Below, piece by piece: positions 1 through 5,312 of a stretch of 7,940 bases of DNA. This stretch comes from an uncultured Clostridia bacterium. Lineage in GTDB: Bacteria; Bacillota; Clostridia; Oscillospirales; Acutalibacteraceae. Made by a program: the position numbers and the translations under genes. The notes under the pieces are model-generated. The model was given only the letters and a program-made list of their open reading frames with translations. It had not been told where the DNA came from and did no database searches. The number at the start of each line of letters is the position of its first letter. Within the stretch, counting starts at the first letter, position 1. The DNA lies in NCBI GenBank assembly GCA_937902305.1, contig CALDHV010000260.1, positions 1-7,940 on the forward strand, written 5' to 3'.

Positions 1-1
1 A

Positions 2-64
2 CTAGATGAACTAGATATTCTAGATATTCTAGAAACTCTAGAAATTCTAGGTTCTCTAGCCCTT
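2..64. repeat. 9-bp CTAG tandem repeat, seven units
   Basis: Seven consecutive 9-base units each begin with CTAG (starts at 2, 11, 20, 29, 38, 47 and 56). Units 2 and 3 are identical (CTAGATATT) and the others vary mainly in the last five bases. A partial eighth CTA runs into the A-tract at 67. Read on the plus strand, the units would encode a Leu-x-x tripeptide repeat, but the frame meets no recognisable protein and I see no start, so I treat it as a non-coding short tandem repeat. It sits at the window edge, next to the dockerin-like tail and its terminator, and shares nothing with the rest of the window. Confidence 0.85.
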
Positions 65-66
65 CT

Positions 67-100
67 AAAAAAAACTGCAGCCCCCGTGTGGAGGCTGCAG
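67..100 (-). terminator. Intrinsic terminator for a minus-strand gene
   Basis: Arms CTGCAGCC (75-82) and GGCTGCAG (93-100) pair, extended by CC/GG at 84-85/90-91 after one mismatch, around a GTGT loop. Eight A residues at 67-74 become a U-run when read on the minus strand. It lies 24 bases beyond the stop codon of the minus-strand dockerin-like tail (124-126), where that gene's terminator would be expected. No plus-strand gene ends here. Confidence 0.75.
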
Positions 101-123
101 CGTGTGAGCTATTGTTATGCTAA

Positions 124-183
124 TTATTCAGCACCAAGGATGATGTTGATAACAGCGTTAACGTCAGCAACGTCAACTACACT
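124..183 (-). pseudogene. C-terminal tail of a dockerin-like protein, cut off
   Basis: The minus strand from about 183 down to a TAA at 124-126 encodes SVVDVADVNAVINIILGAE and then stops. The pattern VDVADVNAVINIILG matches the second calcium-binding (EF-hand-like) half of dockerin-type domains as found at the C-termini of secreted proteins, especially in Bacteroidota; that is family knowledge, not a search result. In such domains it would be preceded by a GD(V/L)NGDG-like loop. Here, beyond base ~183, the frame turns into the antisense of the plus-strand gene and all dockerin features vanish. A fitting terminator lies directly downstream. I interpret it as the real 3' end of a gene whose upstream part has been replaced. 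The minus frame stays open to 783, but that extension is a shadow of the plus-strand gene. Confidence 0.6.
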
Positions 184-861
184 CTCGGCAACGTCTTTGC
201 CGCACTCTACGGCGAAAATGCCGATAAGCTCAGCGACGAGGCGTTCAAGTCCGTCTACCGCAAGCTCAACCTCAACGAGTACAGCTTGATGTACGGTCTG
301 TACGGCGAAAAGGGCAAAAAGCCGGTCTCCGAAACCGCCCGCAAAAAATATTTTGATGAAAACTACCTTTCCTACAAGATTCTGTCGGTCAATATGACCG
401 ATAACGACGGCGCAGAGCTGGACGAAAAGGGACAAAAGGAAATCACCGACCAGCTCGATACTTATCTGGAGATGTATAACAAGGATAAGAACTTCGAAAA
501 GGTCGTCGATGCCTACAACAAGGCAGAGGCGGGCAGCGAAAGCACCGATGAGCAGAACCGCGTGGATGTTGACGCGACACAAATAGATGAAAACCTTGCC
601 AAGGCAGTCCGTAGCGTGGAGGTCGGCACCGCCAAGGTCGTTACCTACTCCGCCGACGGCACCACCAAGACCGCCGCGCTGATCCTGCGTCTCGACCCGA
701 ACAGCAAGGAAAACCTTTTCAAGGATTCCACCAACAACATCATCTACGCGATGAAATATGAGGAGCTGGACAAAGAACTGCAAGAGGTCATCGACAAGCT
801 GTATGTTAAGTTCAACAACAAGGTCGTCAAATCCTGCAATGCGAAAAACTTCCTCGCGTAA
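181..861 (+). CDS. PrsA/SurA-like foldase lipoprotein, 5'-truncated (putative)
   Basis: The plus frame is open from 124 to the TAA at 859-861. Protein-like sequence begins around 178-184 (TLGNVFAALYGENADKLSDE). The remaining ~226 residues are charged and helix-rich. The part SETARKKYFDENYLSYKILSV is typical of the segment linking the SurA_N-like chaperone domain to the peptidyl-prolyl isomerase region in clostridial PrsA-type lipoproteins. It is followed by a long Lys/Glu/Asp-rich helical stretch (KGQKEITDQLDTYLEMYNKD) and a C-terminal region with AALILRLDPNSKENL. Such proteins are normally membrane-anchored and help extracellular proteins fold. The signal peptide, lipobox Cys and N-terminal helices are missing because the gene is cut near base 180. 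The TTG at 286 is in frame but has no reason to be a start. The family call is by pattern only; it could be another secreted helical protein. Confidence 0.5.
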   Translation, partial: TLGNVFAALYGENADKLSDEAFKSVYRKLNLNEYSLMYGLYGEKGKKPVSETARKKYFDENYLSYKILSVNMTDNDGAELDEKGQKEITDQLDTYLEMYNKDKNFEKVVDAYNKAEAGSESTDEQNRVDVDATQIDENLAKAVRSVEVGTAKVVTYSADGTTKTAALILRLDPNSKENLFKDSTNNIIYAMKYEELDKELQEVIDKLYVKFNNKVVKSCNAKNFLA

Positions 862-873
862 ATAGCACCATAC

Positions 874-914
874 AAAGGGGCTGTTAGAACACTCGTTTTA
901 ACAGCCCCTTTTGT
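874..914 (+). terminator. Intrinsic terminator of the truncated foldase-like gene
   Basis: The arms AAAGGGGCTGTTA (874-886) and TAACAGCCCCTTT (899-911) pair perfectly around a 12-base loop, followed by a T-rich tail (TTTTGTTGT). It starts 12 bases after the stop codon at 861, the usual position for a plus-strand terminator. On the opposite strand the U-tail is only three residues, so it mainly serves the plus strand. Confidence 0.85.
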
Positions 915-1051
915 TGTCCTTCGCGCAAAACGCACCATTGAGAGATGCGGAGCCCCTCTTATTGTGTCCGCGCAGGTCTATGCTGATTGGGTATATTGCT
1001 TCCTACTTTATCTCCCCCTTTCGGTGTGCCCTGTTGCAAGGAGAAAGCGGT

Positions 1052-1116
1052 GCGTTCCCGGCGAACATAGGTCGCCTGTATGGGAACGCGAGCCGTCGTA
1101 CAAACGACGGCTCGCG
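1052..1116. repeat. Composite extragenic palindrome (two interlocked hairpins)
   Basis: Hairpin A: GCGTTCCC (1052-1059) pairs with GGGAACGC (1082-1089), with an inner GGCGA (1060-1064)/TCGCC (1072-1076) stem. Hairpin B: CGCGAGCCGTCGT (1087-1099) pairs perfectly with ACGACGGCTCGCG (1104-1116) around a 4-base ACAA loop. The two share bases 1087-1089, so they are mutually exclusive or compete at their edge. Neither has a T-run, so they are not ordinary terminators. The position between two convergent genes and the GC-rich stems fit a dispersed REP-like extragenic element. Whether other copies exist in the genome cannot be seen from this window. Confidence 0.6.
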
Positions 1117-1139
1117 ATGACAACGCAGGAGAATGGTGC

Positions 1140-1179
1140 AAAAAAAGATCCCCCGGTAAAATCGCTTTACCGGGGGATC
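1140..1179 (-). terminator. Intrinsic terminator of the solute-binding protein gene
   Basis: GATCCCCCGGTAAA (1147-1160) pairs with TTTACCGGGGGATC (1166-1179) around a short loop. Seven A residues at 1140-1146 give a U-run on the minus strand. It begins 17 bases past the minus-strand stop codon (1197-1199) and so closes that transcript. Confidence 0.9.
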
Positions 1180-1196
1180 GCCAAATCATAGCGGGT

Positions 1197-2702
1197 TTAT
1201 TTCGCCGCAGTGTATTCCTTGAGCTTCTTGGTGGAGGTCTCCGCCGCGGATTTGAGCAGGTTCTCGCGCGCGGCAAGCTCAACAGCGACCTGGCTGACCG
1301 ACGCGTGACGAAGCGCCGACCACTCGGAAGCACTGCTCCAGCCCTTACCGATCATATTGAGCGCGCCTTGATAGAACTCAAAGTACAGCTTGCTGTTCTG
1401 GAACAGAACGAGCTGGGTGCCGCGGACATATTTCTCCAGCACCTTGTTGGCATACAGATTGGCGCCGGCATCGTCATACTTATCGAGGTCGCGGCTCCAG
1501 CGTGCCCAGTAGTACGCCGCCTCGGGGTTGCGGGCGCCCTTGGCGATACCCACACCGTTGTAGCCCAGCGGCATATATTCGAGCTTCTTGCCCTTATACT
1601 GATCGGGGCACGGCACGATGCCAATATCCGACGGGGACATATCCTTAAAATAGCCATTGGAACGGGTGCCCCACATACCTGCCATACAAATACCGATCCG
1701 CCCGGAGGCAAACGAGCTGATGCCGTAGCCGCCCGCCAAGCCCTCATCGACCGCTTTCGCCATATACTGCAAGGCGTCGATCAAATCTTGGTTGGATGCC
1801 TGTGCGCTGAACTCGCCGGTATTCTGGTTATAGTTGATGAGCGACACACCCATCTGCCCCGCCAGCGTCAGGCACTCGAGGATACCGCCGTTGTAGCCGA
1901 GCTTGGCAGCGTCCTGCATAGCGGTATAGAGCTGTTCATAAGACCAGTGACCGTTGCCCTGATCGTAATAATCCTCCGGGCTGGTCAAACCGTTATTATT
2001 ATATATTTTCTTATTGTAATAGATGGCATAACCGCCGGTGGAGTGAGAGTTGATCGCGTTGACATAGTAATAGTTCTTGCCAACGCGGGTCGCCTCACTG
2101 CACCGCTTATCCCAGAAGCCATCGTTAATATCAAAGATTTTCGGGAGCGGCTGGGTGATCTCCAGACACGCCGGGAAGGTGGAGTTGCAGGTCACGATGT
2201 CGGGCGAGCTACCCGCCGCGATCTGCGTAGCAACATCGGTGATATACTTTGCTTCATTATACTGAATGTTTTTCACCTTGATGCCGGTCTTGCTGGTGAA
2301 CATCTGTCTGACCTTGATGGCGTCAGAGTCATCGGCACTCCAACTGGCAACAATGACCTCCTTGCCCTTGAGGTTGGCAGGAACGTTCTCAAACACAGAC
2401 TCATTCTCCGAATAAACCAAACCTCCTTGGGCAGAGCCACCGGTCGCCGCCTTATGATCTCCGAGCTGCTTACTGCCGCCCGTCTGCTTGCTTCCGATCT
2501 CGTGACTGCCCTGCTGGCTCACAGAGGAGTCGTCACCGGTATACTCGATGTCGCCCTCATCATCAAAGTCCTCCTCTTCCTCGGAATCCTCGATGAACTC
2601 GCTGGTATCCGTCACCTTGCCGCCGCAGCCGACGATCAAGGTCGTCATCATCAGCATGGCAAGCACCAGCGCCAGCAGTTTCAAAAGCGCACTCTTTTGC
2701 AT
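1197..2702 (-). CDS. ABC transporter solute-binding lipoprotein, family 1
   Basis: This 501-residue extracellular binding protein would capture a solute, most likely a sugar or oligosaccharide, and deliver it to an ABC permease. The N-terminus is a lipoprotein signal: positively charged MQKSALLKLL, a hydrophobic core, and a lipobox LIVGC with the lipid-modified Cys at residue 26. Residues ~35-100 are an acidic then Gly/Ser/Gln-rich linker (EDSEEEEDFDDEGD at about 38-51). The binding domain starts near residue 113 (GKEVIVASW) and shows family 1 marks: QIAAGSSPDIV (160-170), YYNKKIYNNNGL (228-239), and WSYEQLYTAMQDAAKLGYNG from about 253. The usual family length is ~420-450, and the extra length is the linker. 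The ATG at 2700-2702 is supported by GGGAGG at 2710-2715 with a 7-base gap. It has its own promoter and terminator, and no permease genes adjoin, so it relies on a transporter encoded elsewhere. The substrate is unknown. Confidence 0.88.
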   Translation of the reverse strand: MQKSALLKLLALVLAMLMMTTLIVGCGGKVTDTSEFIEDSEEEEDFDDEGDIEYTGDDSSVSQQGSHEIGSKQTGGSKQLGDHKAATGGSAQGGLVYSENESVFENVPANLKGKEVIVASWSADDSDAIKVRQMFTSKTGIKVKNIQYNEAKYITDVATQIAAGSSPDIVTCNSTFPACLEITQPLPKIFDINDGFWDKRCSEATRVGKNYYYVNAINSHSTGGYAIYYNKKIYNNNGLTSPEDYYDQGNGHWSYEQLYTAMQDAAKLGYNGGILECLTLAGQMGVSLINYNQNTGEFSAQASNQDLIDALQYMAKAVDEGLAGGYGISSFASGRIGICMAGMWGTRSNGYFKDMSPSDIGIVPCPDQYKGKKLEYMPLGYNGVGIAKGARNPEAAYYWARWSRDLDKYDDAGANLYANKVLEKYVRGTQLVLFQNSKLYFEFYQGALNMIGKGWSSASEWSALRHASVSQVAVELAARENLLKSAAETSTKKLKEYTAAK

Positions 2703-2756
2703 AATATAACCTCCCTTATTTTATGGCGAAAATCCGCATCCCTTTTCCGCAATCAT

Positions 2757-2785
2757 ATTATACAAAACCACTATTTCTTTGTCAA
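2757..2785 (-). promoter_or_regulatory. Consensus sigma-A promoter for the solute-binding protein
   Basis: On the minus strand a perfect TTGACA -35 (plus 2780-2785) and a perfect TATAAT -10 (plus 2757-2762) are separated by 17 bases. Transcription would start near 2750, giving a leader of about 48 bases before the ATG at 2702. Both hexamers and the spacing are ideal, so basal expression should be strong unless a repressor acts. Confidence 0.85.
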
Positions 2786-2796
2786 GAAAGATTATG

Positions 2797-2815
2797 CGTT
2801 TTTATCATAAAAACG
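2797..2815. promoter_or_regulatory. Perfect 19-bp palindrome, candidate operator
   Basis: CGTTTTTAT, a single central C (2806), then ATAAAAACG form a perfect inverted repeat. It lies 11 bases upstream of the -35 hexamer of the solute-binding protein promoter (minus strand), centred about 56 bases before the inferred transcription start. The AT-rich stem and lack of a following U-run argue against a terminator for the upstream hydrolase gene. The position suits an activator or repressor dimer. The protein that binds is not identifiable here, and the centre is not the CG typical of LacI-family sites. Confidence 0.5.
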
Positions 2816-2892
2816 TAAAATATGTTCTCAAACGGGTGCAAAGCCGCATTTCTCATTCCACGGCTTGACAGCCTCTTTCTGAACGCCGCGGG

Positions 2893-3507
2893 TCAGCCCT
2901 CGATGAGGGGCTTGATATAATCCGCCACCATCCTGCCGATGATCTCGGCGCCGGTTTTGGCGGGGTGGACACCGTCCTCAGAAATGAGCATAGGATCGGT
3001 GTGCAGATAAACCGATGCCAACAGCCCGTCGGTGGGCAAATAGGCATCCGCAAACTCCCGTGCCAGGCGGCGAATAATTTGAATCTTGGGATCCAGATCC
3101 ACGCGGAAAAACGCTTTATCCGCGACCGGCGTGAGATATGGCTCGATCAGCATAATCTTGGCGTGAGTCTTCTCTTTCATCGCGGTCAGCACCGTGCAAT
3201 ACCGCTCCTCGAACACCTCATTGGGTATCCAATCCTGCGCCTCGGCGTGATGCCAGACATCATTAATGCCGATCATCAGCGTCATAATATCGGGCTGAAT
3301 ATCCACGAAATCCGTTTGCAGACGAGCCACCAGATCCTTGGTCTGATTGCCCGAAATGCCGAGATTGATAAACTCAAACTCCCGGTCGGGATGATCCTTG
3401 CGGATAAAATCCGCCGCATACAAGGGATAACCGTGCCCTAATTGATGACCGTCGGCTCTGTCCCGTCCGGCATCGGTGATGCTGTCGCCCTGAAATAAGA
3501 TTTTCAT
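2893..3507 (-). CDS. SGNH/GDSL-family hydrolase (esterase/lipase-like)
   Basis: This 204-residue enzyme would hydrolyse ester bonds such as acetyl groups on sugars, or small lipid esters. All SGNH blocks are visible: GDSIT at 7-11 with nucleophile Ser9; NLGISG at 48-53 with the oxyanion Gly; GIND at 80-83 with Asn82; and DGVHP at 178-182 with catalytic Asp178 and His181. Length is normal for a single-domain member. There is no signal peptide, so it should be cytoplasmic. I chose the ATG at 3505-3507 because AGGAGG lies at 3518-3523 and the protein then begins MKILFQGDSIT, as is usual in this family; an in-frame upstream start at 3549 would overlap the likely promoter and Shine-Dalgarno. No clear terminator follows, so some read-through into the solute-binding protein gene is possible. 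The true substrate is unknown. Confidence 0.9.
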   Translation of the reverse strand: MKILFQGDSITDAGRDRADGHQLGHGYPLYAADFIRKDHPDREFEFINLGISGNQTKDLVARLQTDFVDIQPDIMTLMIGINDVWHHAEAQDWIPNEVFEERYCTVLTAMKEKTHAKIMLIEPYLTPVADKAFFRVDLDPKIQIIRRLAREFADAYLPTDGLLASVYLHTDPMLISEDGVHPAKTGAEIIGRMVADYIKPLIEG

Positions 3508-3538
3508 TATGACATCTCCTCCTACAAAAATTGCGGTC

Positions 3539-3544
3539 ATTATA
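3539..3544 (-). promoter_or_regulatory. Possible -10 element for the SGNH hydrolase gene
   Basis: A perfect TATAAT on the minus strand lies 31 bases upstream of the ATG at 3507 and ends before its Shine-Dalgarno. The matching -35 region (about 3561-3568) is poor and there is no TG extension, so an activator may be needed or the call may be wrong. Confidence 0.35.
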
Positions 3545-3612
3545 GCCAAAGGGATCCGAACCCGATCGCCGTCGGCTGTGGCTTATTCGGCGCTTTTGCC
3601 GGTTTTCTCTTT

Positions 3613-3658
3613 GGAATGCGTCAGCATTCCCGCATTAAAAACCGACCGGGGTTCGGTT
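3613..3658. promoter_or_regulatory. Inverted repeats between two divergent genes
   Basis: GGAATGC (3613-3619) and GCATTCC (3624-3630) form a 7-bp stem with a 4-base gap. AACCGA (3640-3645) and TCGGTT (3653-3658) form a second, shorter one. Both lie in the divergent region between the SGNH hydrolase and the propeller gene, away from either start codon. They could be operators acting on one or both promoters, but short inverted repeats also occur by chance, so this is a weak call. Confidence 0.3.
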
Positions 3659-3715
3659 CTCCTTGACTATAGCACCTCCTGCACGGTTTTTCAAGCGATT
3701 TTCCGCAAAAACGCG

Positions 3716-3743
3716 TTGACTTTTCGCGGTTTTGCATTATAAT
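3716..3743 (+). promoter_or_regulatory. Sigma-A promoter for the propeller-protein gene
   Basis: TTGACT (3716-3721) and a perfect TATAAT (3738-3743) are spaced by 16 bases. Transcription would start near 3750, about 50 bases before the ATG at 3802. The -10 overlaps an in-frame ATG at 3742, which therefore cannot be the translation start of this transcript. Confidence 0.8.
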
Positions 3744-3801
3744 GGAAACAGGCAAACGCCAAAAACGGTCAGTTTTGACCCGTGAGAAAGGAACGGCTGT
3801 G

Positions 3802-5061
3802 ATGAAAGACATTTTTACCCCCGACATTACCACCAAAGACGAACACATTGTGTATCCTTGCGTGAAGATGGACAGAAGCAAATATAAGGTGCTGGAGGCC
3901 ATCGTGGACGACAGTGACAAGGCAAATGCCTTTGCACAGGAGATCGCGGATCGCAAGATCGGTGATTTTGAAAAGACCGGCATCGACAAAATGTGCCATG
4001 TTTCCACTTTCTTCTTCGCCAACGGCAATGTGTATGTTTCCTATTATGCCAACACCCAAAACGGCGCCGAAAACCCCGATTTCCAGGTCGCCCGTTTGGC
4101 GTACGCTCCCGAAAACGACCCCGAAAACAAAACCATCGTGGATATTATGGCCGCCGGTGAGGAGCTCAACGGTCACAAGATCGTCCGCGTGTACGATACC
4201 ATTATGATGCGCAAGGATGACGAGCCGGATACCATCTATGTGCTGTGGACGGCGCAAGTGGACGCGCAATACTACCGCTTGTATCGCCTGTTCAATATGA
4301 AGACCGGCGAATTGGGCCCGGTCGGCGTCAACCGCTTCAAGGTCTGCGACACCGTCAACGATTTCAGCACCTCCGGTATCAAGAACGCGCTCGCGGTCAA
4401 CGGCAAGGGCTATAAGTCCATGCGTGCCGACATCGGCATTATGCAGAAGGTCACCACTCGCGTGGAAAACGGCGTGAAATACTACTATTCCGGCTCTTAC
4501 AGCGGCAATTTTACCTGCATCATCAAGAGCACCGATTTTATCACCTGGGAGTATGTGGCACAGCCCGATGAGGGCAACGGCGCGTTCCGTCAGGATATTC
4601 TGTGGGAGAACGCCGTATATGTGCTGGATAACAAGGCATATTACTTCGTGCGTCAATGGCAGGCGAGCGTCGAGGAGGACGGTGTTACCCCTATCCCCGG
4701 CGACAACCGCAACGAATGGGGCTCGGATTACGCCCTACTCACCTACTATGATCTGGAAAAAGAGTGCTGGGCAAAGCCGGTCATCGTCGGCGACAGCCAG
4801 TCCCGCTCCGATTTCATCTTCTATCAGGGCAATCTGTACCTTTTCCACGCGCCCCACGACCGCAACCATATCGGTATTCTGAAGATCGACACCGACAATC
4901 TCGAAAACACCAAGATCGTGTTGCAGGCACATATGAAAGAAAGCTGTTTCTATCCTTTCATTCAGTATGATGCCGAGGGCAAGGAATTGTGTATGTCCTA
5001 CACCGTTTCCCGCCAGCACATCCGTATGGCACGATTCACGCTGAGCAAATACGTAGACTGA
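3802..5061 (+). CDS. Cytoplasmic sialidase-like beta-propeller protein, unknown function
   Basis: This 419-residue protein has no signal peptide or membrane segment. It reads as repeated beta-rich units built around an 'xNGxVYVxYY ... R/I-x-L' pattern: STFFFANGNVYVSYY at 68-82, then later WENAVYVLDNKAYYF, and FYQGNLYLFHAPHDRNHIGIL. This is typical of sialidase/BNR-type or GH43-like propellers. I cannot identify Asp-box repeats or the arginine triad of true sialidases with confidence, so no enzymatic activity is assigned. The ATG at 3802 follows AAAGGA (3787-3792) at a 9-base gap; a GTG one codon earlier is the only close alternative. An in-frame ATG at 3742 lies inside the promoter -10 and is rejected. 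The gene has its own promoter and terminator and is divergent from the SGNH hydrolase, which hints at but does not prove a shared role in sugar-conjugate metabolism. Confidence 0.6.
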   Translation: MKDIFTPDITTKDEHIVYPCVKMDRSKYKVLEAIVDDSDKANAFAQEIADRKIGDFEKTGIDKMCHVSTFFFANGNVYVSYYANTQNGAENPDFQVARLAYAPENDPENKTIVDIMAAGEELNGHKIVRVYDTIMMRKDDEPDTIYVLWTAQVDAQYYRLYRLFNMKTGELGPVGVNRFKVCDTVNDFSTSGIKNALAVNGKGYKSMRADIGIMQKVTTRVENGVKYYYSGSYSGNFTCIIKSTDFITWEYVAQPDEGNGAFRQDILWENAVYVLDNKAYYFVRQWQASVEEDGVTPIPGDNRNEWGSDYALLTYYDLEKECWAKPVIVGDSQSRSDFIFYQGNLYLFHAPHDRNHIGILKIDTDNLENTKIVLQAHMKESCFYPFIQYDAEGKELCMSYTVSRQHIRMARFTLSKYVD

Positions 5062-5074
5062 TCGGAACAGCACC

Positions 5075-5118
5075 AGCGAGGGCGTAAAGTTATATGACTT
5101 TACGCCCTCGCTTTTTGT
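5075..5118 (+). terminator. Strong intrinsic terminator after the propeller gene
   Basis: AGCGAGGGCGTAAAGT (5075-5090) pairs perfectly with ACTTTACGCCCTCGCT (5097-5112) around a 6-base loop, then TTTTGTTG. It begins 13 bases after the stop codon and separates this unit from the arginine operon. Confidence 0.92.
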
Positions 5119-5178
5119 TGTCTTTATTCTTCTTTTGCCATTGTGAGAGGAGATAGAATGTCGGCAAACGTACAAAAA

Positions 5179-5192
5179 TGTAATTTTATACA
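5179..5192. promoter_or_regulatory. ARG-box-like site, distal
   Basis: TGTAATTTTATACA matches 11 of 14 positions of the ArgR/AhrC operator consensus TGAATWWWWATTCA and is itself a near palindrome. It lies 43 bases upstream of the argC -35. It overlaps TACAAAAATGTA (5171-5182), another inverted repeat, so the exact register is uncertain. Confidence 0.4.
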
Positions 5193-5210
5193 AAACAGCG
5201 CGGGATATTG

Positions 5211-5224
5211 TGCATATTTTTTCA
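5211..5224. promoter_or_regulatory. ARG-box-like site, proximal
   Basis: TGCATATTTTTTCA matches 12 of 14 positions of the ArgR consensus TGAATWWWWATTCA. It ends 10 bases before the -35 of the argC promoter. Its centre is 32 bases (about three helical turns) from the distal site, which would place both on one face of the DNA. An ArgR hexamer bound here could repress the operon when arginine is plentiful. Confidence 0.45.
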
Positions 5225-5234
5225 TAAAAAGAGC

Positions 5235-5263
5235 TTGACAAACGCCGGAGGCAAGACTATAAT
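5235..5263 (+). promoter_or_regulatory. Consensus sigma-A promoter of the arg operon
   Basis: Perfect TTGACA (5235-5240) and perfect TATAAT (5258-5263) with a 17-base spacer. The start of transcription would be near 5270, with a leader of about 43 bases to the argC ATG at 5313. There is no room for a leader attenuator or T-box, which supports control by a DNA-binding repressor. Confidence 0.88.
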
Positions 5264-5312
5264 ATAACGCATATGTACTAATAGAAGTTGCAATTTGCGC
5301 AAGGAGAGCCTT

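Larger units (their letters stand above)
862..1196. other. 335-base intergenic region between convergent genes
   Basis: This stretch has no gene I can support. It holds, in order, the plus-strand terminator (874-914), about 135 bases without recognised structure (915-1051), the composite palindrome (1052-1116) and the minus-strand terminator (1140-1179). Short open frames here lack convincing ribosome binding sites and protein-like composition. Confidence 0.7.

Noticed and set aside
1..64. CRISPR array
   Set aside because: The units are 9 bases with no separate repeat and spacer, so this is a short tandem repeat.
184..783. Minus-strand open frame continuing upstream of the dockerin-like tail
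   Set aside because: Beyond ~183 it is the antisense of the plus-strand foldase-like gene, with biased composition and no family features. Only the last ~19 codons look real.
1080..2810. 576-codon plus-strand open frame opposite the solute-binding protein
   Set aside because: It is the mirror of a clear lipoprotein gene, would run through a terminator and the composite palindrome, and has no ribosome binding site or recognisable domain.
2797..2815. The 19-bp palindrome as a terminator of the SGNH gene
   Set aside because: The stem is nearly all A/T, with a single-base centre and no U-run after it on either strand.
3549..3567. T-arm-like GGGTTCGGATCCC on the minus strand, suggesting a tRNA
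   Set aside because: Only a 3-bp stem surrounds the 7-base loop, and no acceptor, D-arm or anticodon arm can be fitted upstream.
3769..4656. 295-codon minus-strand open frame opposite the propeller gene
   Set aside because: Val/His/Ile-rich antisense composition typical of a shadow frame. The plus-strand gene has a promoter, Shine-Dalgarno and terminator.
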